From contig CAKQGQ010000009.1 in NCBI GenBank assembly GCA_934233735.1, forward strand, positions 1-64,000: 64,000 nucleotides of DNA, read 5' to 3'. Below are positions 43,841 to 52,744 of the stretch, piece after piece. The DNA is from an uncultured Clostridia bacterium (GTDB lineage Bacteria; Bacillota; Clostridia; Peptostreptococcales; Anaerovoracaceae). Each line of letters opens with the position of its first letter. Position 1 is the stretch's first letter. Made by a program: the position numbers and the translations under genes. The notes beneath the pieces were generated by a model. That model worked only from the letters and a program-made list of their open reading frames with translations. It had not been told where the DNA came from and searched no databases.

Positions 43841-45061
43841 TTATAAATCGTCTCTGTTAACAGGGCAGGACATGCAGCGAGGGCCGCCTCTGCCTCTGGA
43901 AAGTTCCGCGGACGGAACAGTAAGAACCTTAATGCCCTTCTTATCCAAAAGGTCATTGGTTACATAGTTTCTTTCATAAGTTACAACCGTTCCCGGTGCG
44001 ATGCAGAGCGTGTTGGAACCGTCGTTCCACTGTTCACGCTGAGCTGCCAGAAGGTCTCCGCCGCCACAGCGAATGAGGTCAACTGCAGGAACCTTGAGTT
44101 CGAGTGCCAAAATCTTGTGAAGCTCATCCTTGAGTGCGTTGAACTTCAGCTCATCCTTAGCGTCCATCGTGATTTCGTAAACGCCGAGCGGACCTTCGAT
44201 TTCCGGATGGATTGTGAACTTGTCGTAGTCAACCATCGTGAATACGGTGTCAAGATGCATGAATGCTCTCGACTTCGGAATATCGAACGCCAGAACTTTC
44301 TTGAAAGAACCTTCGCGCAGGATATTTCTCGCGAAGTGTTCCAGCCCTGAAATCGTCGTTCTCTGTGATAATCCAACCGCCACGATGTCTTTGGAAAGCA
44401 CCAGTACGTCGCCGCCTTCGATGGAGTATGTGTCCGTCAGGTCATACCACTGCTTGTTATCTTCCGTAGCAAAATCTCTGTTATATTTATAAATATATCT
44501 TAAAATCAAAGCTTCTCTTCTTCTCGCATCGGTATGCATGTGGTGGATATTGATTCCGTTTCCCACGCATGCACCCGGGTCACGAGTGAAGTAAAGGTTT
44601 GGCATCGGATCGGAAACGAACGGATAATCGTCGTCAACCAGATCCATTAAGGATGTCGCATCCTTTGTTTTAACTTCTTCTCTCTTAATGCCGGCAATTA
44701 CCTTGCTGACCATCTCTGCAGGTGACATATCGAGCAGATAGCTGGTCATAGCGCTTCTAAGACCCTTTGAATTGATTTTGCTCAGATTTAAAAATTCATT
44801 TACGAACTGAATCTGAATTTCAGGGTTTGCCATCGCTTTCGCAGCTTCGCTCACATAGTAAACTACTTCAACGCCGTTGTCTCTGAGAACCTGAGCGAAT
44901 TTGTCATGTTCTTCCTGTGCGATCTTCAAATAAGGAATGTCGTCAAACAGTAATCTTTCGATTGTAGCCGGAGTAAGTGCTTCGAGCTCCAATCCCGGTC
45001 TGTGAAGTAAAACTTTGTTTAATTTTCCGATTTCGGAAAAATTATGAATTCCAGGATACAT
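43841..45061 (-). CDS. arcA: Arginine deiminase
   Basis: Hydrolyses L-arginine to citrulline and ammonia. The 406-residue protein has the family's catalytic residues: PNLYFTRDPGACVGNG, the HLDTVFTMVD histidine motif, EGGDVLVLS, and the nucleophilic cysteine in GGPRCMSCPVNR at the end. The start at 45061 is chosen because AAAGGAG lies eight bases upstream; the in-frame ATG at 45085 has no site. It lies 33 bases after arcB. Confidence 0.97.
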   Translation of the reverse strand: MYPGIHNFSEIGKLNKVLLHRPGLELEALTPATIERLLFDDIPYLKIAQEEHDKFAQVLRDNGVEVVYYVSEAAKAMANPEIQIQFVNEFLNLSKINSKGLRSAMTSYLLDMSPAEMVSKVIAGIKREEVKTKDATSLMDLVDDDYPFVSDPMPNLYFTRDPGACVGNGINIHHMHTDARRREALILRYIYKYNRDFATEDNKQWYDLTDTYSIEGGDVLVLSKDIVAVGLSQRTTISGLEHFARNILREGSFKKVLAFDIPKSRAFMHLDTVFTMVDYDKFTIHPEIEGPLGVYEITMDAKDELKFNALKDELHKILALELKVPAVDLIRCGGGDLLAAQREQWNDGSNTLCIAPGTVVTYERNYVTNDLLDKKGIKVLTVPSAELSRGRGGPRCMSCPVNRDDL

Positions 45062-45094
45062 TTGGTTTCTCCTTTCAACTGCCAATGCTCTGCA

Positions 45095-46090
45095 TTAGCC
45101 AATAGTTGCAACCATTACAGCCTTGATAGTGTGCATTCTGTTTTCTGCTTCATCGAAAACTTTGGAATGTCTGGATAAGAAAACTTCATCGGTTACTTCG
45201 CGGATGTCATATCCTAATTCTTTCTGTTCTGCTGCCATTGTCGTGTCGAAATCGTGGAAGGAAGGCAGGCAGTGAAGGAAGATAACATCGCTGTTTTCTG
45301 TCTTGTCGAGCATTTCCTTTGTAACTTTGAACGGAGTCAGCATTCTAACTCTTTCCGGAATCTGATCTTCTTCACCCATGGAAGCCCAGATATCAGTATA
45401 GAGAACGTCTGCACCCTTCAGGCAGGCTTCGTCGGAGGATACTTCGATAACTGCTCCTGTGTATTCAGCAACTTCTCTTGCTCTCTTGATTACGTCCTGA
45501 TCAATCTGGTCTGCAAGTTCCTTCGGTCCGTAAGCAACGAAGTGCATTCCCATCTTCGCGCATCCGTACATCCAAGCGTAAGCCATGTTGTTTCTGATGT
45601 CTCCGCAGAATACAACTTTAACCTTGTTTAACGGCTTAGCAACGTGTTCTTCGATTGTGAGCATATCAGCAAGAATCTGAGTCGGGTGGTCAACGTCTGT
45701 TAAACCATTCCATACCGGTACGCCTGCGTTTGCAGCTAATTCTTCAACAACGGACTGCTTGAATCCTCTGTATTCGATACCATCGTAGAATCTGCCGAGA
45801 ACCTTAGCTGTGTCAGCGATTGTTTCCTTCTTGCCCATCTGGGAGCTCTTGCTGTCAAGGAATGTTACGTGAGCACCTTCGTCAAGTGCCGCAACTTCGA
45901 ACGCACATCTTGTTCTTGTGGAAGTCTTTTCGAACAAAAGAACGACGTTCTTGCCCTTTAAAACTTCATTATGAATACCTGCTCTCTTCTTAGCCTTTAA
46001 ATCATGCGCTAAGTCAAGCATGTATCTGATTTCTTCCGGTGTGAAATCCATTAATGTTAAGAAATGTCTTCCCTTTAAATTTACTGCCAT
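45095..46090 (-). CDS. arcB: Ornithine carbamoyltransferase, catabolic
   Basis: Phosphorolyses citrulline to ornithine and carbamoyl phosphate in this setting; the same reaction run the other way makes citrulline in arginine synthesis (argF). The 331-residue protein has the carbamoyl phosphate site STRTRCAFE, the DHPTQILADML segment and the ornithine-site HCLPSFHD. AAGGAGAG precedes the start. Being followed by arcA and arcC, the catabolic role is most likely. The promoter region at 46162-46190 has an unusual palindrome. Confidence 0.93.
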   Translation of the reverse strand: MAVNLKGRHFLTLMDFTPEEIRYMLDLAHDLKAKKRAGIHNEVLKGKNVVLLFEKTSTRTRCAFEVAALDEGAHVTFLDSKSSQMGKKETIADTAKVLGRFYDGIEYRGFKQSVVEELAANAGVPVWNGLTDVDHPTQILADMLTIEEHVAKPLNKVKVVFCGDIRNNMAYAWMYGCAKMGMHFVAYGPKELADQIDQDVIKRAREVAEYTGAVIEVSSDEACLKGADVLYTDIWASMGEEDQIPERVRMLTPFKVTKEMLDKTENSDVIFLHCLPSFHDFDTTMAAEQKELGYDIREVTDEVFLSRHSKVFDEAENRMHTIKAVMVATIG

Positions 46091-46161
46091 TTTTTTCTCT
46101 CCTTTTCGTTTTCCTTTAAAATATATGTTTTCTTTTTAACTGTTTTCTTAATTAAAATATT

Positions 46162-46190
46162 ACTATACGGTACATTTTTTAAAAGTACCA
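46162..46190 (-). promoter_or_regulatory. Probable arc promoter with GGTAC palindrome over the -35 region
   Basis: Minus strand TATAGT (46162-46167) as -10, 17-base spacer, and a poor -35 (TGGTAC, 46185-46190). A 21-base near-perfect palindrome GGTAC-N11-GTACC (46169-46189) covers the spacer and -35. A weak -35 under a palindrome is the layout expected for an activated promoter. The regulator may be the MocR-like protein encoded upstream; that is inference. Confidence 0.55.
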
Positions 46191-46197
46191 GTCTTTA

Positions 46198-47724
46198 TCA
46201 TTTTTTGTGTGCCAGTTGTTTTTTTAATTCACTCTCGAGCGTTTCCCTCAAAATCTCCATTCCCCGCGTGAGTCTTTCCTCTGTCTCAAAGGAATAGTTA
46301 ATGCGGATATGGTCTCTTCCGCCGTTTTTTTGCGGGTAAAACACATGTCCCGGCAAAAGCGCCAGTCCTCGTTTATACGCCGCGTCGATGAATTCCTTGC
46401 TGTCCAGACCGCCTGGAAGTGCGCACCAGATATGAACGCCTCCCCGCGGTCTTTCATAAGAAACACCTAAATCTTTCATTTCATCCAGCGCGCTGCACAC
46501 AAGCTGCTGTTTCGCGCTGTAGTTTTCGCGGAAGGAATTCAGAATGCCGTAATAGCTGCCGTCGCTCAGATACTGGGCGAGAAGTTTCTGTGTAATCCAG
46601 TCCACCGCCATCATGCGCACCGAAACCAGATAGCTCAGACTCTCGATGACTTCTTTGTCCGCCACGACGAAGGCCAGAGACAGACCCGGCACGAAGGTCA
46701 GGGAAAAAGAATAAATGTAGATTACATTATCCGCTTTGTCAAAGGCTTTCATCGGCGGCATTTTCATTCCGTCATAGACCAGTTCGGACGCCGCGTCCTC
46801 TTCCACAATAGGTATTCTGTACCGATTTGAAATTTCTATCATCTTTTTTCTGCGTTCCATGGACAAAATCGCTCCGGTCGGGTCATGAAAGCTCGAATTG
46901 ACGTAAATCAGCCGTGGTTTCCGCTGCTGTGCCAAAAGTTCCACCGCCTCGCAGCTTATGCCATCTGAATCGACCGGAACCGTTGCAATGTCAGCGCCTG
47001 CCAGTTCCATCGCCCGGTAAGCGTCAGGCGAAACCGGCTCTTCCATAATCACCGTATCACCGGGTTTCACTAAAAGCATTACAACGAAATCCAGAGCCTG
47101 ATTCGTTTCGCTGAGAATTTGGATTTCCTTCGTTGTCGCCTTAATTCCTTTCGTGCTTAAAAACGGAATCAGCTTCTGCCGCAGGCCTTTATCGCCTTTA
47201 TACGGGCTGTAAAAATACTGCGTTTTTCCCTCTTCACAGACCATCGCCGCGATTTTATCGGCAATTTTCTTTTTATCGTAAATTCCCGGGCACGCAAGCC
47301 CGCTTCCCATGGAAATTTTTTCTTTATCGCCAAAGCGCTGAAACAGGTCGTCAAAGGTCACCGCCATATCCAGATACCGCTCGTTGATTTCCGCCTTCCA
47401 GTTGACTTTCTTTACTTTTTCTTTTTTCGGCTGTGCACCTGCAGCATTTGCTCCGGTTGATTTTGCTGAAGTCTCTGCCTCTGCCTGCGGACTCATCACG
47501 ATGTAGCCGACGCCCTGCTGAGACTCCACCAGTTCCTCCGCCTTCAGCTCGCTGTACGCCTTCGACACCGTATTTCTGTGAACCGCCAAAAGCTGTGCCA
47601 TCGCCCGTTCAGACGGCAGCGTGCTGCCTCCCACGAGTTCTCCCGACAGAATCTGCAGTTTCAGTTGATTGGCAATTTGTAAATAAATCGGAATTTTTGC
47701 TTCCGGGTTAATCTTAATGTTCAT
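46198..47724 (-). CDS. MocR-type GntR regulator with aminotransferase-like domain lacking the PLP lysine
   Basis: A 508-residue protein: an N-terminal GntR winged helix (IPIYLQIANQLKLQILSGEL, LPSERAMAQLLAVHRNTVSKAY), a linker rich in Ala and Lys, and a fold-type I aminotransferase domain. In normal MocR proteins a lysine in SFSK binds pyridoxal phosphate. Here the motif reads SFSL (Leu-342, codon CTG at 46699-46701), the following arginine motif is LSLA rather than LRLG, and the PLP-contacting tyrosine of the EDDY motif is Ala (EEDAASE). It therefore probably does not form a PLP aldimine. It lies just upstream of the arc genes in the same direction and may control them. Confidence 0.88.
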   Translation of the reverse strand: MNIKINPEAKIPIYLQIANQLKLQILSGELVGGSTLPSERAMAQLLAVHRNTVSKAYSELKAEELVESQQGVGYIVMSPQAEAETSAKSTGANAAGAQPKKEKVKKVNWKAEINERYLDMAVTFDDLFQRFGDKEKISMGSGLACPGIYDKKKIADKIAAMVCEEGKTQYFYSPYKGDKGLRQKLIPFLSTKGIKATTKEIQILSETNQALDFVVMLLVKPGDTVIMEEPVSPDAYRAMELAGADIATVPVDSDGISCEAVELLAQQRKPRLIYVNSSFHDPTGAILSMERRKKMIEISNRYRIPIVEEDAASELVYDGMKMPPMKAFDKADNVIYIYSFSLTFVPGLSLAFVVADKEVIESLSYLVSVRMMAVDWITQKLLAQYLSDGSYYGILNSFRENYSAKQQLVCSALDEMKDLGVSYERPRGGVHIWCALPGGLDSKEFIDAAYKRGLALLPGHVFYPQKNGGRDHIRINYSFETEERLTRGMEILRETLESELKKQLAHKK

Positions 47725-47797
47725 TGCATTCTTCTTTCATTTCTACTGCTCTGCTGCTTCCCGCGGTCTTCGATCTTCTGTCGTTTCCCGCCGTTTC

Positions 47798-48931
47798 TTA
47801 CTGTTTCGGCGGTTTTTCGCCGTGAAACTGGTAGTAGCAGACTTCCATTCTGCCGTTGTAAAGCTTTCTGCGCCTGTCTGCCTGTCTTTCCAGCTTCTTT
47901 TCGATACTTTTATCGGCAGTTACCACGAAAAGCGACCATGTCGGGTTTTCGCGGAAAAATCTGCGGTAGGCCTCATAAATTTTTTCAATTCCCTGCTTGT
48001 CACCGATTCGCTCGCCGTAAGGCGGATTCGTGACGATGACGCCGCCGAGGCTTTTCGTCCGCATCGCTGCCACATCGGCCGCCGCGAAGCGAATACAATC
48101 CTCCACGCCCGCCGCTTCCGCGTTTGCCTTTGCCGCCTCGATGGCCGCGGGGTTGATGTCCAGCCCGAAAATTTTCGGACTGCATTCATTGTCGATTAGC
48201 TCAAACGCCGCTTTTCTTTCTTCTTTCCAAAGCTTTCCCGGAATCGCGTCCCACTCTTCGCATGCGAAGCTGCGGCTGATTCCCGGCGCGATGTTTCTTG
48301 CAATCATCGCCGCTTCAATCGGAATCGTGCCTGAGCCGCAGCACGGGTCTGTCAAAATCCGGTCTTTCTTCCAGAACGAAAGCTGAAGCATTGCCGCCGC
48401 CAAAGTTTCTTTAATCGGTGCCTCCACGCTGTGCTGCCTGTAGCCGCGCTTGTGCAGCCCCGGTCCCGTCGTGTCGAGGGTCACCGTCACGCGGTCTTTT
48501 AAAAGCGTGATTTTAATATCGTACAACGCGCCGCTTTTTTGGAAGTAGTCCACGCCGTATGCCTCCTTCAGCCGCTCCACAACCGCCTTTTCCGCTACCG
48601 ACTGGCACGCCGGAACGCTTGAAAGCTTGGATTTTACCGAAGAACCGTTCATAATGAATTTCCCATCAATTGGAATCCACTCTTCCCAAGCAATTCCTTT
48701 CATCTGCTGAAACAAATCCTCAAACTCATATGCCATAAATTCCGCCATCTTAATCTGCACCCTGTCCGCGCTGCGAAGCCACAGGTTCGCTCGAACGACT
48801 GCGCGTTCATCGCCGAGGAAGGTAATCTTTCCGTCCTCAGACTTCAAAATTTTATACCCCAGATTTTCTATTTCTCTTTTCACCACAGCTTCGAGTCCGA
48901 AGGTCGCGGTTGCAATCAGTTCCAGTTTCAT
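47798..48931 (-). CDS. THUMP-domain class I RNA methyltransferase (RlmL/YpsC type)
   Basis: A 377-residue SAM-dependent methyltransferase of 23S rRNA guanine N2 type by family. An N-terminal THUMP RNA-binding region (about residues 1-155) is followed by a Rossmann methyltransferase domain with DPCCGSGTIPIEAAMIA and the catalytic NPPYGER motif. It resembles Bacillus YpsC and the N-terminal half of E. coli RlmL, so the target is probably a 23S rRNA guanine; the exact base cannot be assigned. The gene lies 73 bases before the MocR-like gene. Confidence 0.9.
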   Translation of the reverse strand: MKLELIATATFGLEAVVKREIENLGYKILKSEDGKITFLGDERAVVRANLWLRSADRVQIKMAEFMAYEFEDLFQQMKGIAWEEWIPIDGKFIMNGSSVKSKLSSVPACQSVAEKAVVERLKEAYGVDYFQKSGALYDIKITLLKDRVTVTLDTTGPGLHKRGYRQHSVEAPIKETLAAAMLQLSFWKKDRILTDPCCGSGTIPIEAAMIARNIAPGISRSFACEEWDAIPGKLWKEERKAAFELIDNECSPKIFGLDINPAAIEAAKANAEAAGVEDCIRFAAADVAAMRTKSLGGVIVTNPPYGERIGDKQGIEKIYEAYRRFFRENPTWSLFVVTADKSIEKKLERQADRRRKLYNGRMEVCYYQFHGEKPPKQ

Positions 48932-49022
48932 CTCGATTCCTCTTTATCTTTTCTTGTCTTTTCGTTCTTCGTTGGTTTTCCATTTTATTCTTGTTCTTCA
49001 AGCTCGCCTCATACGCAAAAAA

Positions 49023-49044
49023 AGCGTCCCGTAAACGGAACGCT
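49023..49044 (-). terminator. Terminator after mreB
   Basis: A 10-bp stem AGCGTTCCGT/ACGGGACGCT with one mismatch, followed on the minus strand by TTTTTTT. Confidence 0.85.
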
Positions 49045-49051
49045 GACTTTT

Positions 49052-50074
49052 TTAAAGATACGGTGCCCTTCTGTTAAGTGAATTACCTTCCAGTTTTTCC
49101 AGAATATCCAGGGATTTTCCGGTTCCGACTGCAACGCATGACTTCGGATCCTCTGCGGTAATCACATTTATCGCGGTTCTGTCTTCAATTCTCTTATCAA
49201 TTCCGTAGAGAAGCGCTCCGCCTCCTGTAATGATAATTCCGGAATTGCTGATGTCTGCCGCAAGCTCCGGCGGAGTGATTTCGAGGACATTGTGCACTGC
49301 CTCGCAAATCGCATGCAGCGGCTCTTCCAATGCATCCATCATTTCATCAGAAGTCACTTCAACACTCTTCGGAAGCCCCGTAACAAGGTCTCTTCCCCGG
49401 CACTCCTTCGTAACAACTTCATCACGAGGAAAAGCCGTTCCGATAGTAAGCTTGAGTTCTTCTGCGGTTCTTTCACCGATGTAAAGCTTGTGCTCTTTTC
49501 TCATATATTTAATAATCGCTTCGTCGAATTTATCGCCCGCGATTTTAACGGATGTGCTCGCAACGATTCCGCCAAGGGCGATAACCGCGATATCCGTAGT
49601 TCCACCGCCGATGTCGATCACCATAACGCCGTCCGGTTTGGAAATGTCAATGCCTGCGCCGATAGCTGCCGCTACCGGTTCTTCCATCAGATATACATCC
49701 TTGCCGCCTGCCTGTGTTGCAGCCTCTCTTACCGCTCTCTTTTCCACTTCGGTAACACCGCTCGGTACGCAGACCATGATTTTCGGCTTGAAAAATCTGC
49801 CGCTTCCGCAGGTTTTGCGAATAAAATGCTTGAGCATTCTTTCCGTAATGTCATAATCGGAAATAACGCCGTCTCTGAGCGGTCTGACTGCCACGATGTT
49901 TGCCGGAGTCCTTCCGAGCATCTGTCTCGCCTCTTCGCCGACTGCGAGAATTTCGTCGGTGTCCTTATTAATCGCAACCACCGAAGGCTCGTTCAGGACG
50001 ATGCCTTTTCCCTTTATATATACAAGTACATTCGCCGTACCTAAATCAATTCCAACTTCTGTCGCAAATCCCAT
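49052..50074 (-). CDS. mreB: Actin-like rod-shape protein MreB/Mbl
   Basis: Filament-forming cytoskeletal ATPase that guides lateral cell-wall synthesis. The 340-residue protein shows the actin-family phosphate-1 motif GIDLGTANVLVY, VDGVISDYD-type segment (RDGVISDYDITE), phosphate-2 VMVIDIGGGTTDIAV and the adenosine motif GIIITGGGALL. It is a single gene here with its own promoter and terminator, not part of an mreBCD cluster, so it could be the Mbl or MreBH paralogue. GAGGAGATATATA precedes the ATG. Confidence 0.93.
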   Translation of the reverse strand: MGFATEVGIDLGTANVLVYIKGKGIVLNEPSVVAINKDTDEILAVGEEARQMLGRTPANIVAVRPLRDGVISDYDITERMLKHFIRKTCGSGRFFKPKIMVCVPSGVTEVEKRAVREAATQAGGKDVYLMEEPVAAAIGAGIDISKPDGVMVIDIGGGTTDIAVIALGGIVASTSVKIAGDKFDEAIIKYMRKEHKLYIGERTAEELKLTIGTAFPRDEVVTKECRGRDLVTGLPKSVEVTSDEMMDALEEPLHAICEAVHNVLEITPPELAADISNSGIIITGGGALLYGIDKRIEDRTAINVITAEDPKSCVAVGTGKSLDILEKLEGNSLNRRAPYL

Positions 50075-50127
50075 TATATATCTCCTCTTTTCTGTTGATA
50101 TTAGTTATCATTTACATTTCTCAAAAC

Positions 50128-50156
50128 ATTATATATAATTTTTCAGTTTTTTTCAA
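50128..50156 (-). promoter_or_regulatory. Promoter of mreB
   Basis: Minus strand TTGAAA (50151-50156), 17-base spacer, TATAAT (50128-50133), 54 bases before the start codon. Confidence 0.8.
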
Positions 50157-50184
50157 TTTATTTGCGAGATTATTTGGGAAAAAC

Positions 50185-50205
50185 ATGAAAGTTTTTTCTT
50201 TTCAT
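50185..50205 (-). terminator. Weak hairpin after the acyl-CoA synthetase gene
   Basis: A stem of about 7 bp (ATGAAAAG pairing with CTTTCAT) with an A-rich loop, followed on the minus strand by GTTTTT, directly after the gene's stop. It is AT-rich and so only a possible terminator. Confidence 0.35.
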
Positions 50206-50207
50206 CA

Positions 50208-52010
50208 CTATTTCTGCTTATTTGCCTCGACGAAACGCTTAATTTTCTTGCCTGTGGTCTTCTCAAACTCTTCTTTACGGATATTGATTCGTCTGATTTT
50301 CTTGAAGAACGGAAGACCTTCGTTGATTTTGTCAACTTCCTGCCACAGGAGTTTTTCGACCTTTTCCGGATCTTCAGCGGCTTCTTTGCCGATTACAGCC
50401 TCAACTTCTTCCATGTCAGGCTTGATGGTCGCTACGATTAAATTGTCCTGCCCTTCTTCATCCTGCGCTGCCCATACCATAGACTCTGAAACCAGATTAA
50501 GCTTGCCGAGATAGTATTCAAGCTCTTCCGGGAAAATATTTTTACCATTCTTGGTGATGATGACATTCTTCTTTCTGCCCGTGAGATAGATATACGGCCC
50601 ATCAGTATAGCCGAGGTCGCCCGTGTGGAACCACCCGTCAACCAGAACCTTTGCTGTTTCTTCCGGCATATTGTAATATCCCATCATTACATTCGGACCC
50701 TGCAGGCAGATTTCGCCTATGCCGTCCTCGTTTTTATCGACAATTTTCACCTCAACTCCCGGGAGCACATGACCGATGGAATCGTTGCGCGGATGCAGAT
50801 CCTGATTCAGAGCCGCCATCGGCGCGCATTCAGTCAAGCCATAGCCTTGAAGCGCCATGATTCCGAGGTCACGGAAAAACTGCAGAATCTGCGGGTCAAT
50901 CGCAGCACCACCTGCAATCATCATGTCCATATTGCCTCCGAATACTTTAAGAATGTCCTTCAGAAGCAGCTTGTTAAGGTTTATGCCAACCTTGGAAGTG
51001 ACTTTATTCAGCTTCAAAACTTTTTTAACCGTCTCTTCTTTGCCCTGCTTGCGGATGTTTTTCCAGATTGCCTTATACAGCATTTCGAAAATCAGCGGAA
51101 CGCCGAGGAAGAATGTCGGCTTGATTTCCTGCAGGTTCTTTTGAATGTACTTCAGACCCTCACAATAAGCGATGCAGGAGCCTTTATACATCGGCATTAA
51201 AAATCCGCAGGTGCACTCGTAAGTATGGTGCAGCGGAAGAACGCTGAAGAAAGTGTCTCTTTCGTTTGTATCTAAAAGCGTCGGAGCACTCATAAGGTCG
51301 AAGCAGATATTTGTCTGCGAAAGCATGACGCCCTTGGCGATTCCCGTCGTTCCCGATGTGAAGAGCAGAATGCCCATTTCGTCCGGGTAAATTTCCGCGT
51401 CAAGGAAAGAGCGGTCACCTTCCGCAATCAGCTTTTTGCCTTCTTCAATCATTTCCGACCATGAGAAAACGCCGTCCTTTTCGGTATCCGCATTCAGGTT
51501 TACCAGAACACGCAGCTTCGTTTCGCCTCTTTCTTTAATATCCTCAAAAATGCTTAAAAACTTCTTTGTAAAAAGAATTCCTTCGCAGTCCGCTTCTTTG
51601 ATTAATTGTTCCAGCTCCGTCGCACCCAGTTCCTTGTCAAGCGGCACTACTACGCCCGTACCGCAGGTAACTGCCAGATAGGAGGATGCCCACTGATAGC
51701 AGTTGTCGCCGATGACCGCCACACGCTTGTCTTTCAGTCCGTGCTTTATCAGCGCAGTTCCGAGCGCATTCAAATCCTCGAGCGTCTGTCCGTAAGTAAT
51801 CTCGCGGAACGGCTCTCCCTTCGCGAAGCGCTGCTTGAATGCAACATGATCTGCGCCGTAGCGCTGCACGCTCTTATTCATCATATCTTTCAAATCGGTA
51901 ATCGGATGACTTACTTTATACATAATATCCGGGTCATCCATCGCATTGATGCTTGCGATAAAATCCTCGGCTCTTTTCAGCTCAAAATTTTTTCTTTCCT
52001 GATAGTCCAT
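50208..52010 (-). CDS. Long-chain acyl-CoA synthetase (AMP-forming)
   Basis: Activates fatty acids with ATP and CoA. The 600-residue member of the AMP-binding superfamily has the P-loop-like LLFTSGTTGIAKGVML, LQGYGLTECAPM, GWFHTGDLGYTDGPYIYLTGR and the C-terminal lysine motif NGKNIFPEELE. Its length and motifs fit FadD-type enzymes used for uptake of exogenous fatty acids. A palindrome (52060-52078) over the promoter suggests control by a fatty-acid-responsive repressor. GGAGAG precedes the ATG. Confidence 0.9.
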   Translation of the reverse strand: MDYQERKNFELKRAEDFIASINAMDDPDIMYKVSHPITDLKDMMNKSVQRYGADHVAFKQRFAKGEPFREITYGQTLEDLNALGTALIKHGLKDKRVAVIGDNCYQWASSYLAVTCGTGVVVPLDKELGATELEQLIKEADCEGILFTKKFLSIFEDIKERGETKLRVLVNLNADTEKDGVFSWSEMIEEGKKLIAEGDRSFLDAEIYPDEMGILLFTSGTTGIAKGVMLSQTNICFDLMSAPTLLDTNERDTFFSVLPLHHTYECTCGFLMPMYKGSCIAYCEGLKYIQKNLQEIKPTFFLGVPLIFEMLYKAIWKNIRKQGKEETVKKVLKLNKVTSKVGINLNKLLLKDILKVFGGNMDMMIAGGAAIDPQILQFFRDLGIMALQGYGLTECAPMAALNQDLHPRNDSIGHVLPGVEVKIVDKNEDGIGEICLQGPNVMMGYYNMPEETAKVLVDGWFHTGDLGYTDGPYIYLTGRKKNVIITKNGKNIFPEELEYYLGKLNLVSESMVWAAQDEEGQDNLIVATIKPDMEEVEAVIGKEAAEDPEKVEKLLWQEVDKINEGLPFFKKIRRINIRKEEFEKTTGKKIKRFVEANKQK

Positions 52011-52059
52011 AGGGGTATTCTCTCCTTTTTATTCAATCTCTTTCCGGTCTGTTTTCCAA

Positions 52060-52078
52060 TCTAGTATCAAATACTAGA
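52060..52078. promoter_or_regulatory. Palindromic operator over the acyl-CoA synthetase promoter
   Basis: TCTAGTAT and ATACTAGA, a perfect 8-bp inverted repeat with a 3-base centre, overlapping the -10 box and start region of the acyl-CoA synthetase promoter. The shape is that of a TetR- or MarR-family site; the regulator is not in the window. Confidence 0.75.
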
Positions 52079-52104
52079 TTATCATGCAAGCCTTGTAATG
52101 TCAA
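52076..52104 (-). promoter_or_regulatory. Promoter of the acyl-CoA synthetase gene
   Basis: Minus strand TTGACA (52099-52104), 17-base spacer, TAATCT (52076-52081). Confidence 0.8.
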
Positions 52105-52106
52105 CC

Positions 52107-52135
52107 TTTACATACGTTTTTTTCTGTGATATATT
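52107..52135 (+). promoter_or_regulatory. Promoter of the DUF1836 gene
   Basis: Plus strand TTTACA (52107-52112), 17-base spacer, TATATT (52130-52135), 19 bases before the start codon. Divergent from, and adjacent to, the acyl-CoA synthetase promoter. Confidence 0.65.
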
Positions 52136-52154
52136 ATAAGTCGGAGGAAGTAAA

Positions 52155-52694
52155 ATGATTCAAGATAAGAACCTTTTTTCGGATAAAACAATACAGGATT
52201 TTCATATCCCAAGGTGGCAGGAACTTCCTGCACTGGATTTATATATGGATCAGGTCATCGCTTTCATCGAGGGCTCGCTCGGTTCTTTCTTTGCGGCAGT
52301 CGGTGCAGCGCCTCTGACCAAAAGCATGGTCAACAATTATGTTAAGGCAAAAATCGTTGACGCTCCCGTAAATAAGAAATATCCAAAGCTGTCTTTAGCA
52401 ATGATTATAGTTGTTTACATTTTAAAGAGCTGCTATTCCACCGATGAAATCGGCAAACTGATTAAGCTCGGAATCAGTTTGGAAGAGACCGAAATCACCT
52501 ATGACCACTTCTGTGAAGCGATTGAAAGTGCGGTCAACCATGTTTTCGCAGGAAAAGTCTGTATCACGAACGAGGAAATTCCGGGCAGGGCGAATAAATA
52601 TTTAATGGAAAACTTTGCGATTTCCTTTGCGAGCAAAATCTATGTGCAGAGGACTTTCCTCTGCAGACAGAAAAAACACTATGTCAAAAAATAA
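52155..52694 (+). CDS. DUF1836 domain protein
   Basis: A 179-residue soluble protein. The central region (KSMVNNYVKAKIVDAPVNKKYPKLSLAMIIVVYILKSCYSTDEI) is the DUF1836 signature, a helical domain with a MerR-like HTH character (NNYVK followed by a turn). Members are common in Firmicutes and suspected DNA-binding proteins; none is well characterised. It is monocistronic, divergent from the acyl-CoA synthetase gene, and could act on that intergenic palindrome, though nothing in the sequence proves it. GTCGGAGG precedes the ATG. Confidence 0.83.
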   Translation: MIQDKNLFSDKTIQDFHIPRWQELPALDLYMDQVIAFIEGSLGSFFAAVGAAPLTKSMVNNYVKAKIVDAPVNKKYPKLSLAMIIVVYILKSCYSTDEIGKLIKLGISLEETEITYDHFCEAIESAVNHVFAGKVCITNEEIPGRANKYLMENFAISFASKIYVQRTFLCRQKKHYVKK

Positions 52695-52736
52695 ACACCT
52701 GTGAGTCGGTGCATTTCGCATGCCGACGCAGGTGTT
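52694..52736. terminator. Bidirectional terminator between the DUF1836 gene and trpZ
   Basis: A long stem (AAACACCTG and GTCGG on one side, CCGAC and CAGGTGTTT on the other) flanked by A and T tracts, so it can serve both convergent transcripts. Confidence 0.85.
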
Positions 52737-52744
52737 TTTTATTT

